64,000 bases of DNA, from positions 310,001 to 374,000 of the forward strand of contig NZ_JAGRQC010000001.1 of assembly GCF_018122655.1 (NCBI RefSeq). The letters are read 5' to 3'. The notes beneath the pieces were generated by a model. The model was not told the DNA's origin, searched no databases, and saw only the letters and a list, made by a program, of their open reading frames with translations. Of this stretch, positions 8,524-16,816 are shown piece after piece. Made by a program: the position numbers and the translations under genes. Each line of letters begins with the position of its first letter. Positions within the stretch are counted from its first letter, which is position 1. The stretch comes from Stakelama marina. Its GTDB lineage: Bacteria > Pseudomonadota > Alphaproteobacteria > Sphingomonadales > Sphingomonadaceae.

Positions 8524-9780
8524 TCAGCGTATCGCCCCGGTCGCGGTTCCGGCCGCCTTGAACATTGCCAGCACCTTGTCGACCTGTTCTGGACTATGCT
8601 CCGCGCATAGCGAACAGCGCAATAGGTACGTGCCCGCAGGCGTTGCCGGCGGACGAGCCATGTTTACGTACAGGCCGCTTTCGAGCAGCGCCTGCCACAT
8701 CGCGACCGCCTGTTCCTGATCGTCGAGGATCACCGCGACGATCGCGCTGTCGGGGGTTTCGGTGCCGAGGCGGAACCCCATTTCCTTCAACCCGCCGTGC
8801 AGCTTGCGCGCATTGTCCCAGAGCCGCGCGCGCTTTTCGTGCGCGTGCATCAGCTTGCGGATAGACGTTTCCGCGGTTGCCACCACGCTGGGCGGCAGGC
8901 TGGCGGTGAAGATATAGGGGCGGCAGGCGAGGCGGATCGCCTCGAACTTGGGGTGGTTCGACACGCAGAATCCGCCGACCGTGCCGACTGATTTCGAAAA
9001 GGTGCCGACGACGAAATCGACTTGGTCGTCGAGGCCCTGATCCTCGTACACGCCGCGGCCATTGGGACCGAAAAAGCCCATCGAATGCGCTTCGTCGACC
9101 AGTACCATCGCGCCGTGCTTCTTGGAAACTTCGACCATTTCCTTCAGCGGAGCGATGTCGCCGAGCATCGAATAGACGCCTTCGAGCACGACGAGCTTGC
9201 CCGGTTCCTTGGGCAGGCGGCCGAGCCGCTTGTCGAGATCCTCGACCGAATTGTGGCGGAAGCGGACAATGTCGGCATAGCCCTGCTTGCAGCCATCATA
9301 GATCGAGGCATGGCTGTCGGCGTCGAGGATGACATATTCGCCCTTGCCGGCGAGCGTCGAGATCATGCCGAGATTGGCCATATAGCCGGTCGAAAAGACG
9401 ATCGCGCCCGACATGCCGTAGAAATCGCGCAGCGCCTGTTCGACGCCCATGTGATCGCGGAACGTGCCGTTGAGCATACGGCTGCCATTGGTGCCCGAAC
9501 CGAACTGGTCGAGCGCGTCCTTGCCCGCCTGCACGACGTCCGGATCGAAGGTCATGCCCATATAATTGTAGGTGCCGAGCAGGATCGTGTCCTTGCCCGA
9601 AATCACCGCCTCGGTCGGCGATTTCACCTGCTCCATGACGATCGAGAAGGGATCAGTGACGCCCGAATCGAGCAGCGCCTGCCGCTCCGCGATCAGCGGA
9701 TCGAACTTGCTCATCAGGTCGCTGTCGGCGCTGCCGGGCTGTCCGGCGTGGGCGTCGGCGGTCTGGCCGGCTTCGGTCAT
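8524..9780 (-). CDS. spt: Serine palmitoyltransferase (soluble, PLP-dependent)
   Basis: A 418-residue alpha-oxoamine synthase that condenses L-serine with an activated C16 acyl group to give 3-ketosphinganine, the committed step of sphingolipid synthesis. It is distinguished from the related 5-aminolevulinate and KBL enzymes by near-identity to the Sphingomonas enzyme in TYNYMGMTFDPDV, FGSGTNGSRMLNGT and ARPPATPAGTYLLRCS. The PLP Schiff-base lysine is K263 (TFSKSVG); H157 (DADSHASIYDG) stacks on PLP, and D229/H232 lie in LVDEAHSMGFFG. Length and numbering are two residues offset from the characterised enzyme. It lies 5 nt downstream of acp, which probably presents the acyl substrate. Confidence 0.97.
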   Translation of the reverse strand: MTEAGQTADAHAGQPGSADSDLMSKFDPLIAERQALLDSGVTDPFSIVMEQVKSPTEAVISGKDTILLGTYNYMGMTFDPDVVQAGKDALDQFGSGTNGSRMLNGTFRDHMGVEQALRDFYGMSGAIVFSTGYMANLGMISTLAGKGEYVILDADSHASIYDGCKQGYADIVRFRHNSVEDLDKRLGRLPKEPGKLVVLEGVYSMLGDIAPLKEMVEVSKKHGAMVLVDEAHSMGFFGPNGRGVYEDQGLDDQVDFVVGTFSKSVGTVGGFCVSNHPKFEAIRLACRPYIFTASLPPSVVATAETSIRKLMHAHEKRARLWDNARKLHGGLKEMGFRLGTETPDSAIVAVILDDQEQAVAMWQALLESGLYVNMARPPATPAGTYLLRCSLCAEHSPEQVDKVLAMFKAAGTATGAIR

Positions 9781-9785
9781 TCGGA

Positions 9786-10028
9786 TCAGCCCTTCAGCTT
9801 CTCTACGGCATCGACGAGCTGGCCGACATTTTCGATCTCGGCCTGCATGTTCATCGTGATGATGATGTCGAATTCGTCCTCGATCGCGGCGACGAAATCC
9901 ATCACGGTCAGGCTGTCCCATTCCAGATCGTGCTGGAAGGTGGTGCTGTCGGTCAGCTCGACACCCTTCTTGTTGAAGGGCTCGATCAGCTCGGCGACTT
10001 TGGCGAAAGTCTGTTGGCGGTCGCTCAT
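9786..10028 (-). CDS. Dedicated acyl carrier protein of the sphingolipid locus (AcpR type)
   Basis: An 80-residue acyl carrier protein. The phosphopantetheine-bearing serine is S39 in the motif EWDSLTVMDF, which differs from the GADSLD motif of the housekeeping AcpP at 51733-51969. Helix II and III segments (FVAAIEDEFDIIITMNMQAEIENVGQLVDAV) are complete. It is 5 nt upstream of spt and clearly co-transcribed. In Caulobacter a specialised ACP (AcpR) is required for ceramide synthesis, and this is the positional and sequence equivalent. The acyl-AcpR synthetase found in that system is not in the window. Confidence 0.93.
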   Translation of the reverse strand: MSDRQQTFAKVAELIEPFNKKGVELTDSTTFQHDLEWDSLTVMDFVAAIEDEFDIIITMNMQAEIENVGQLVDAVEKLKG

Positions 10029-10111
10029 GAACGTCCTTTGCGGGTATTGATATGTGTCTCGTATTTGCCCGTTTGCCCGTGACAGGCAAATGCGGCGGCT
10101 TTTCGGCGCTT

Positions 10112-11023
10112 CTATAGCAGCCCTTGCGCGCGATACCACGCCGCGGTGGCGGCAAGGCCGGCGGAGGTCTGGATTTCGGGGCGCCACAGCGCCTCTGGCG
10201 GGTGGTTGCCGGGATCGGAAACCCAGTCTTCGTGGCAGAAATAGGCGACGCGGTCGGGAGTCAGCTTGGCGCGCTTGCCCCGAACCAGCCGGTCGAGATG
10301 CGCGCCCGCCAGCATCAGCGGGCGGGGCAGGGCGATGGCGGCTACCCTGCGATCGACCGCATTGCCGATCGCGCGCGCGAACTGCTTGTGCGACCAGCCG
10401 CCGGCTTCACCGTCATCGGGTTCGAAGATGCGCTGGTTCGCAGCCTCCGGCCGAACCGCGAGTTCGAGCAGCAGCCGACCGAGATCTCGCACTTCTATGA
10501 CCGACAGCCGGCCGCCGGGCGGAAGCAGCGCGATACCGCGGCTCGCGAGGCGAAACAGTTCGAGCATTTCCATGTCGCCGGGGCCATAGATTGCGGGTGG
10601 ACGCACAATCGCCCAATCGCGACCCGACGCCTCGACGAGCTTGTCGGCCTCTGCCTTCGACCAGCCATAGCGCGACAATTGCGGTTCGCGCGCCGCGAGC
10701 GAGGAGACGTGGACATATCGTCCCACGCCCGCCTGCTCGGTCGCGGCGAGCATGTTGCGCGTACCCTCTATGTTGCCGTGTTCGAAGCCCGTCTTGTCGG
10801 GCGCGTTGACCACGCCGGCGACGTGGATGACGGCATCGGCCCCTTCGGCCAGCCGAACGAGTGCGTCGCGATCGTCAAGCGAACCCGGCACCCAATCGAC
10901 ACCGTCGATCGCCTCTTGCGGGCGGCGGGTGAGTGCGCGGACGCGGTGTCCGGCGTCACGCGCGAGTTCGAGCAGATGGCTACCGACAAATCCTGTCGCA
11001 CCGGTAACCGCGATCAACGCCAT
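10112..11023 (-). CDS. NAD-dependent epimerase/dehydratase-family protein, candidate ceramide reductase (CerR)
   Basis: A 303-residue extended short-chain dehydrogenase. The nucleotide-binding loop is GATGFVGS (residues 8-15), the catalytic Tyr/Lys are Y119 and K123 (RYGWSKAEADKLV), and the Ser is in VSSLA at 107-108. RPPAIYGPGD is the extended-SDR signature. In Caulobacter an epimerase-like protein beside spt reduces the 3-keto group of the acylated base; gene order here (this gene, acp, spt on one strand) supports the same role. Substrate order (3-ketosphinganine or 3-ketoceramide) cannot be read from sequence. An unrelated NAD-sugar epimerase is the alternative. Confidence 0.8.
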   Translation of the reverse strand: MALIAVTGATGFVGSHLLELARDAGHRVRALTRRPQEAIDGVDWVPGSLDDRDALVRLAEGADAVIHVAGVVNAPDKTGFEHGNIEGTRNMLAATEQAGVGRYVHVSSLAAREPQLSRYGWSKAEADKLVEASGRDWAIVRPPAIYGPGDMEMLELFRLASRGIALLPPGGRLSVIEVRDLGRLLLELAVRPEAANQRIFEPDDGEAGGWSHKQFARAIGNAVDRRVAAIALPRPLMLAGAHLDRLVRGKRAKLTPDRVAYFCHEDWVSDPGNHPPEALWRPEIQTSAGLAATAAWYRAQGLL

Positions 11024-11102
11024 GGTCGCTCGTGCTCGCGATCAGCCAGCGGCGGGGTGGGTAGAACGACCGTCGTAGCGCGCGAACCACGCGAAAGATG
11101 CT

Positions 11103-11126
11103 GCGACAGGCTCAGCCTGAGCGCGG
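11103..11126. repeat. REP-like palindromic element (single copy)
   Basis: GCGACAGGCTCAGCCTGAGC is a palindromic unit of the same family as the elements at 53371-53560 and 53852-53880 (core CGACA-GGCTCAG...TGAGCG). It lies between the CerR-like gene and proB. Confidence 0.65.
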
Positions 11127-11144
11127 GATCGGGACGCAATCCGT

Positions 11145-12272
11145 TCAAAGCACCGCCATATGGTTGCGATGGACAAGCGCGGATCGCGGCGCATAGCCGA
11201 GGATGCGCGGAATATCCTCGCTGCGGCGACCGATGATGCGCTGCGCATCCTGATAGTCATATTCGGCGAGCCCGCGGGCGATGCGGTTGTGCTTCGAATC
11301 GACGATCTGGACGAGGTCGCCGCGGGTAAATTCACCCTCGATGCGGATCGCGCCGGCGGGCAGCAGGCTGTTGCCGTTCTGAAGCGCGTCGACCGCGCCC
11401 TGATCGATGATGATCGTGCCCGCCTCGGTCAGGCCGCCGGCGAGCCACGCCTTGCGCGCGCCCGCGGTGCCCGATCCGACGAACACGGTGCCGTGCCCCG
11501 ATTCGGCGAACTGCGCCAGCGCATGATCGTGATGACCCGAGATGATGGCGAGGTCGGCGCCGACCGTGGTCGCGATGCGCGCGGCCTCGATCTTCGATAC
11601 CATGCCGCCAGAGCCCATGCCCGAGTTGGACCCGGTATCGGCCATCGCCTCGATCTCCGCGTCGATTTCCTCGACAACGGGGATCAGCTTGGCATCGGGG
11701 TTGGTCGAAGGGTTGGAATCGTACAGCCCGTCGATGTCGGACAGCAGGACCACACCGTCAGCCTCGCAAGCCTGCGCGACGCGCGCGGCAAGCCGGTCAT
11801 TGTCGCCAAAGCGAATGCGTTCGGTCGCGACGGTGTCGTTTTCGTTGACGATCGGCACGACGCCAAGCGTCAGCAACCGGCTGAGCGTGGCGGAGGCGTT
11901 GAGATAGCGGCGGCGATCCTCGAGATCGCCCAGCGTCACCAGCACCTGTGCGGCGGTCAGGTCTTCGGCATTGAGCAGTTCGGCCCAGACATGCGCGAGC
12001 GCGATCTGGCCCGTGGCGGCAGAGGCCTGCGCATCTTCCAGGCTGTTGCGTCCGCCCCCGGGCAGACCGAGCCGGCGCGCGCCGAGCGCGATCGCGCCCG
12101 AGCTGACGATGGCGACTTCCTGTCCGGCGCGAATCCGTTCGGCGACGTCATGCGCAAGCGTTTCGAGCCACGCGCGATGGACCTCGCCATCGGGGCTGAC
12201 GAGCAGTGCCGAGCCGACCTTCACGATCAGTCGGGGGCAGCGTTCGGGCGAAAAGCGGTCCGCCTGGTTCAA
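11145..12272 (-). CDS. proB: Glutamate 5-kinase
   Basis: A 375-residue enzyme phosphorylating L-glutamate in the first step of proline synthesis. The amino-acid kinase domain shows LIVKVGSALLV, VSSGAIALGARRLGL, VPIVNENDTVATERIRFGDND and the GMGSGGMVSKIEAA loop. The C-terminal PUA domain (from about residue 277, NGNSLLPAGAIRIEGEFTRGDLVQI) matches the full-length bacterial enzyme. It lies 37 nt downstream of obg on the same strand, a pairing common in proteobacteria. proA is not in the window. The final proline-feedback region is intact. Confidence 0.97.
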   Translation of the reverse strand: MNQADRFSPERCPRLIVKVGSALLVSPDGEVHRAWLETLAHDVAERIRAGQEVAIVSSGAIALGARRLGLPGGGRNSLEDAQASAATGQIALAHVWAELLNAEDLTAAQVLVTLGDLEDRRRYLNASATLSRLLTLGVVPIVNENDTVATERIRFGDNDRLAARVAQACEADGVVLLSDIDGLYDSNPSTNPDAKLIPVVEEIDAEIEAMADTGSNSGMGSGGMVSKIEAARIATTVGADLAIISGHHDHALAQFAESGHGTVFVGSGTAGARKAWLAGGLTEAGTIIIDQGAVDALQNGNSLLPAGAIRIEGEFTRGDLVQIVDSKHNRIARGLAEYDYQDAQRIIGRRSEDIPRILGYAPRSALVHRNHMAVL

Positions 12273-12309
12273 GTCGGGCCTCCTGGCGTTGGTTTACAGA
12301 TAGAATAGC

Positions 12310-13368
<1,059 letters not shown>

Positions 13369-13405
13369 CTATCTAGCGAAGCGTCGCGATTTCGCCAGTG
13401 TTGCG

Positions 13406-13996
13406 TTAACCCGCGACCGGAGAATGGCGACCGGCGAGCAGGGTGTTGCACGCCAGTTCTCGCGCCTTTTCCCGCGGCAATCCCAGCGCGCGCGCCATCG
13501 GCCCGCCCAGCAATGCGTCGCCCAGCGCCATCAGCACCAGTTGCAGCGTTTCTTCGTGGATCGGCTTCGTCTGCTCGCTATGCCCCTCGGCAAGCTCGTC
13601 GACGAGGCGGTGGATCGCCTCCAGAATCGGGTCGAGCGCGTCTTCATTGCCCGACAGGATCATCCAGCTCGCCAGCGCGCCGGCGCCTTCCTTGTCAAAG
13701 GCATCGAAGGTCAGGTCGACGACCTCGCGCGGGTTCTGGTCGCCCGCGCGCGCCTTCATCGCCGCCGCGCCGATCTTCGCGGTGATGGTGTCCGCCATGC
13801 TTTCGATCAGCGCCTTTTGCAGCCCCGCCGCCGACCCGAAATGGTGGAGCAGATTGGCATGCGTCCGCCCGATGCGCGTCGCCACCGCCTTCAGCGTAAC
13901 CGCCTGCGGCCCCGCTTCGATCAACAGGCTGCGGGCGGCTTCGAGTGCGGCGATGCGCGATTCTTCGGGGGACAGGCGTTTGCGAATGGTTGCCAT
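13406..13996 (-). CDS. TetR-family transcriptional regulator
   Basis: A 196-residue protein with an N-terminal TetR helix-turn-helix (residues about 10-55: IAALEAARSLLIEAGPQAVTLKAVATRIGRTHANLLHHFGS) and a helical ligand-binding domain. ATG 13996 is chosen because the family domain begins there; a longer frame upstream to 14062 is not family-like. The ligand and targets are unknown. It lies at the left edge of the first accessory island and could be the last core gene there. Confidence 0.88.
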   Translation of the reverse strand: MATIRKRLSPEESRIAALEAARSLLIEAGPQAVTLKAVATRIGRTHANLLHHFGSAAGLQKALIESMADTITAKIGAAAMKARAGDQNPREVVDLTFDAFDKEGAGALASWMILSGNEDALDPILEAIHRLVDELAEGHSEQTKPIHEETLQLVLMALGDALLGGPMARALGLPREKARELACNTLLAGRHSPVAG

Positions 13997-14295
13997 GCTG
14001 GTGTGATTTGCGAACCCGCTATTCCAAAGCCCGCTTGTGACGGAAAATCGCCGCGAACGCAAAGGGGGAGAGGGATGTTTCGCGGTCGCTGGTTACGCGC
14101 GATCGTACTTCGCACCGTCGGCGAAGGGCCGTCAGCTGACTGTCCGGTTTCAGATGATCGAAGCGGGAAAGCTGCCGTAAGTGCTGAACCACGCGCCGGA
14201 CCGCTTTCGCCGCATCTCGGCCCTTCGGAGCCATCTACGGCTTGCCTGAAAGCGGACACGGTGCTTAGATTGGAAATCTCATTGAAGGGACCGGC

Positions 14296-14457
14296 ATGGG
14301 CAAGAAGGTCGTCGGCGTCGCAATGCCGGTCATAGCTGGTGGCATCGCTGGCGGTTTTCGCCTTGGTTGGCTCGCATTTTTCACGGTCACCCTCGGACTC
14401 GGTTTAGCGTGGTATCTCGCCGACCTCGCGATTGATCGCCGAGAGCGCAACCGCTGA
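14296..14457 (+). CDS. Putative 53-residue membrane protein
   Basis: A short frame MGKKVVGVAMPVIAGGIAGG... with one or two hydrophobic segments (residues 5-20 and 22-45) and a charged tail (IDRRERNR). GAAGGGA at 14282-14288 lies about 7 nt before the ATG, which supports translation. It has no recognised family and stands alone between the TetR gene and the CPCC gene, in repeat-rich accessory DNA. It could be a remnant or a spurious frame. Confidence 0.42.
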   Translation: MGKKVVGVAMPVIAGGIAGGFRLGWLAFFTVTLGLGLAWYLADLAIDRRERNR

Positions 14458-14468
14458 CAGGCGGGAAA

Positions 14469-14580
14469 GCGAACAAAGCAGACGTAGCGCCAACCAAATC
14501 GACTTCCCGTTAGCGGTCGTTCATTCATGCGGGCTGATACGACAACGAACGGCCGATTATCGGCATCACCTGGCGTGACC
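14469..14580 (+). repeat. Degenerate intergenic repeat, copy 1
   Basis: Begins GCGAACAAAGCAGACGT (14469-14485) and continues to AGCGGTCGTTCATTCATGCG at 14512-14531, followed by a segment to about 14580. The second half aligns with 18164-18230 at roughly 80% identity by eye, and the first half with 15043 and 16483. This is a dispersed, decayed repeat family in the accessory region. Confidence 0.55.
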
Positions 14581-14621
14581 TAATCGTCCGAAATGTTGTG
14601 GGATGCGGACATTCTTGCTAT

Positions 14622-14996
14622 TTATATTTCGTCGCTGGTCGCCACTCGAACATGAGGTAGATCGACTGGGTCTGCCGCTCCGACAGCCAAGTAGTTTCGG
14701 CGAGCATCGGCTAACGAGAGTGTGCGATTAGGACCACCCCGCACCACGTCTGCATCATGGTCGTCCTGACCATCATCCTCCCAGAAACAGACAGGGCAAA
14801 TCTCGAACATGCCCCGGCCCTTCAAAGTTAGGCGACTACAGCATGGGCACCTATAGCTCGCGACCTTCTCGCTATCCTTCACGACGTTGTGCCAGACCAT
14901 GTTCTTCGCCCTGTTTCGCTCAGCGCTCTTCATAGCGCGTCTGGCTATGTCCGCTAAGGGGTCGGGTTTAGAATGCACCTTCCGGGCAATAAACAT
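14622..14996 (-). CDS. CPCC-family cysteine-rich protein
   Basis: A 124-residue protein with the CPCC-family signature: YRCPCC...GRGMFEICPVCFWEDDGQDD followed by GGPNRTLSLADARRNYLAVGA (residues about 48-107). The four cysteines in two CPxC pairs probably bind one zinc ion. The family (Cys_rich_CPCC) is widespread in bacteria and often found in accessory regions or beside toxin-type genes; function is unknown. The N-terminal 45 residues are basic and not conserved, so the start could be an internal ATG. Confidence 0.75.
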   Translation of the reverse strand: MFIARKVHSKPDPLADIARRAMKSAERNRAKNMVWHNVVKDSEKVASYRCPCCSRLTLKGRGMFEICPVCFWEDDGQDDHDADVVRGGPNRTLSLADARRNYLAVGAADPVDLPHVRVATSDEI

Positions 14997-15042
14997 AGAA
15001 ATGCCGCCCTTCGCTCGCGGCCTCGGTTAGCCGACGGTTTCC

Positions 15043-15103
15043 GGGAACAAAGCGGCCCTTCTTTGTGTCAGAACGCCCGCCGATACCTGCCGATCGTTCA
15101 TAT
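15043..15103 (+). repeat. Degenerate intergenic repeat, copy 2
   Basis: GGGAACAAAGCGG at 15043-15055 and CTGCCGATCGTTCATATG at 15087-15104, spaced as in the copies at 14469 and 16483. Confidence 0.45.
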
Positions 15104-15147
15104 GGATGAACCGGCTTCCCGGCGACCTCGGGAAGCCGGAACCAGTG

Positions 15148-15780
15148 TCAAATTTCCGTCCGTTCGGACAGTGTCAGGGCATCATCCACATCGACGCCTA
15201 GGTAACGGACCGTGTTCTCGATGTTCGTATGACCCAGCAGGGTCTGGACGGCCCGAAGATTGCCTGTGGCTTTGTAGATCAGTGCTGCCTTGGTCCTGCG
15301 CATCGAGTGCGTGCCATACTCCCGCTTGTCGAGGCCAATCGTTGAAACCCACTCGTCGACAAGACGAGCGTACTGCCGTGTGCTCAAATGGCCGAGATAA
15401 TCGTTCCTGCTTGGGAATACGAAGTCGCGAATCGTGCCGCCGCGCCGATCGAGCCATGTCGTCAGGCTCTTGCGTGCTTCCATCATGATCTCGAACTGCA
15501 CGGGTCGATCGGTCTTTTGTTGGATGACGGTCGCGCGATCCCGAAATAACCCCGCGCTCATCAGGTCGCCGATCCTGATTTTGACGAGATCGCAGCCTCG
15601 CAATTTGCTGTCGATGGCGAGATCGAACAGTGCCCGGTCGCGCAGACGTTTGTGTTCGTCGAGATAGAAGCGGATCGCCCAGATATCGCGAGGCTTCAGC
15701 GGGCGCTTCGGCCCAACTATTTTCCCTGCGTTCCAAGGGCTCCGATAATGAATGGCCGGGTCGAGGTCTGAATGTCCCAT
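15148..15780 (-). CDS. Tyrosine recombinase, catalytic domain only
   Basis: A 210-residue phage-integrase-family protein. All catalytic positions are visible: R61 (KLRGCDL), K89 (QQKTDRP), H158 and R161 (HSMRRTKA), H184 (LLGHTNIE) and nucleophile Y193 (VRYLGV). The usual N-terminal SAM-like core-binding domain is absent; stand-alone recombinases of about 205 residues are a known group in proteobacteria. ATG 15780 is favoured; the frame extends to 15873 without family similarity. It probably moved part of this island, but no tRNA or direct-repeat attachment site was found beside it. Confidence 0.87.
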   Translation of the reverse strand: MGHSDLDPAIHYRSPWNAGKIVGPKRPLKPRDIWAIRFYLDEHKRLRDRALFDLAIDSKLRGCDLVKIRIGDLMSAGLFRDRATVIQQKTDRPVQFEIMMEARKSLTTWLDRRGGTIRDFVFPSRNDYLGHLSTRQYARLVDEWVSTIGLDKREYGTHSMRRTKAALIYKATGNLRAVQTLLGHTNIENTVRYLGVDVDDALTLSERTEI

Positions 15781-15895
15781 GATAGTTCTCCGATGGCCGG
15801 GATGGCTAGCGCGAGTATAGGATCCACGCGTCGCGTCTTCCGACATGTGTCGCGCGACACTTGACGATTTCACGGCGTTCCGCTATATCCAAGCG

Positions 15896-16186
15896 ATGGA
15901 AATAGAGAGCATCAGGCACAAAGGCCTGCGCCGCTTCTTTGAGACGGGCAACGCCAAAGGCCTGGTTGGAGATGCGGGGCGGCTGCGCAAGATGCTCGCT
16001 TTTATCGACGCTGCGGAAAGCTTCGAAGAACTGTCGGTGCCTCCGAACTTCGGATTGCATGAGCTGACTGGCGATCGGAAGGGAAGCTGGTCGATGACGG
16101 TTACGAGAAACTGGCGGATGACGTTCGGTTTGAATGATGAAGGCGCGCTAATCGATATGGATCTGGAGGATTATCATGGCGCTTAA
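15896..16186 (+). CDS. higB: HigB-type toxin (RelE/ParE superfamily)
   Basis: A 96-residue ribosome-dependent mRNA interferase of the HigB/RelE fold. Family landmarks are IRHKGLRRFFETG near the N-terminus, the central LHELTGDRKGSWSMTVTRNWRMTF and the C-terminal DLEDYHGA. ATG 15896 matches the family start; an upstream in-frame start at 15845 adds unrelated residues. The 3' end overlaps higA by 11 nt, giving the toxin-first order typical of higBA. Transcription diverges from the recombinase gene. Confidence 0.92.
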   Translation: MEIESIRHKGLRRFFETGNAKGLVGDAGRLRKMLAFIDAAESFEELSVPPNFGLHELTGDRKGSWSMTVTRNWRMTFGLNDEGALIDMDLEDYHGA

Positions 16187-16478
16187 GATGCACCCTTCGC
16201 TCGCGGTCCACGTGGGCGACTGGTTGAAGACAGAAATCGTGGAGCCTGCAGAGGTCAGCGTGACGGCTTTGGCCGAGCATTTTGGCGTATCGAGGCAGGC
16301 ATTGAGCACCTTGCTGAATGGCAATGCGAACCTGTCTGCCGATATGGCTATCCGGTTTGAGAAGGCTTTCGGCATCAAGGCCGACACTCTGTTGCGGATG
16401 CAGACGACCTATGAGCTGGCCCAGGCCCGCGAGCACGAAAATGACATCAAGGTCGAGAAGCTCGCAAAAGCTGCCTGA
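16176..16478 (+). CDS. higA: HigA-type antitoxin (XRE-family HTH)
   Basis: A 100-residue antitoxin and autorepressor. The Cro/C1-type helix-turn-helix is SVTALAEHFGVSRQALSTLLNGNANLSADMAIRFEKAFGI (residues 28-67), followed by LLRMQTTYELAQA, the family's C-terminal signature. It neutralises HigB by direct binding and represses the operon. It overlaps higB by 11 nt, so the pair is translationally coupled. Confidence 0.94.
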   Translation: MALKMHPSLAVHVGDWLKTEIVEPAEVSVTALAEHFGVSRQALSTLLNGNANLSADMAIRFEKAFGIKADTLLRMQTTYELAQAREHENDIKVEKLAKAA

Positions 16479-16816
16479 CATCGCGAACAAAGCGGAAGTT
16501 CGAGCCTCGAAATGGCTACCCTGAAAGCGGCCGTTCGTTCACGGTTTGGTATGGAGGAAACGGGGGAGGCAAGCCGACCGTCAGTTCATTGGCCTGCCGC
16601 GGACATCAAGAGATAAACTAATGGTGAGTGCTTCTTGACGACAGAAGTCACGCTTTCGTAATCAATCCGCATAAAACAGGCCGGAGATTTGGAAGAAACG
16701 CTGCGCGGCCGCAACAATATCATCGTGACTATCAAAGCGGCGGACTCCATGGCGGCCGCCTACGAAGCCAGAACATTGATGCCGAGCGTTTTTCACATGG
16801 GCAGGTGACTTAGCGA
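16479..16816. other. Gene-free gap with repeat copy 3 and a short decayed frame
   Basis: Between higA and the Shedu gene. Positions 16483-16543 hold a degenerate repeat (GCGAACAAAGCGGAAGTT, then AAAGCGGCCGTTCGTTCACG) matching the copies at 14469 and 15043. A plus-strand stretch ending TGA at about 16806-16808 stays open for roughly 45 codons (from about 16672; includes NNIIVTIKAADSMAAAYEAR) without a convincing start and looks like a gene remnant. AGGTGA just before 16810 can serve as the ribosome site of the next gene. Confidence 0.5.

Noticed and set aside
15044..15147. Attachment site for the tyrosine recombinase at 15148
   Set aside because: No tRNA gene and no convincing direct repeat flanking the accessory region 14063-20383 could be found by eye.
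16672..16808. Short plus-strand frame before the Shedu gene
   Set aside because: About 45 codons, only a TTG start without a good ribosome site and no family match; treated as a remnant.
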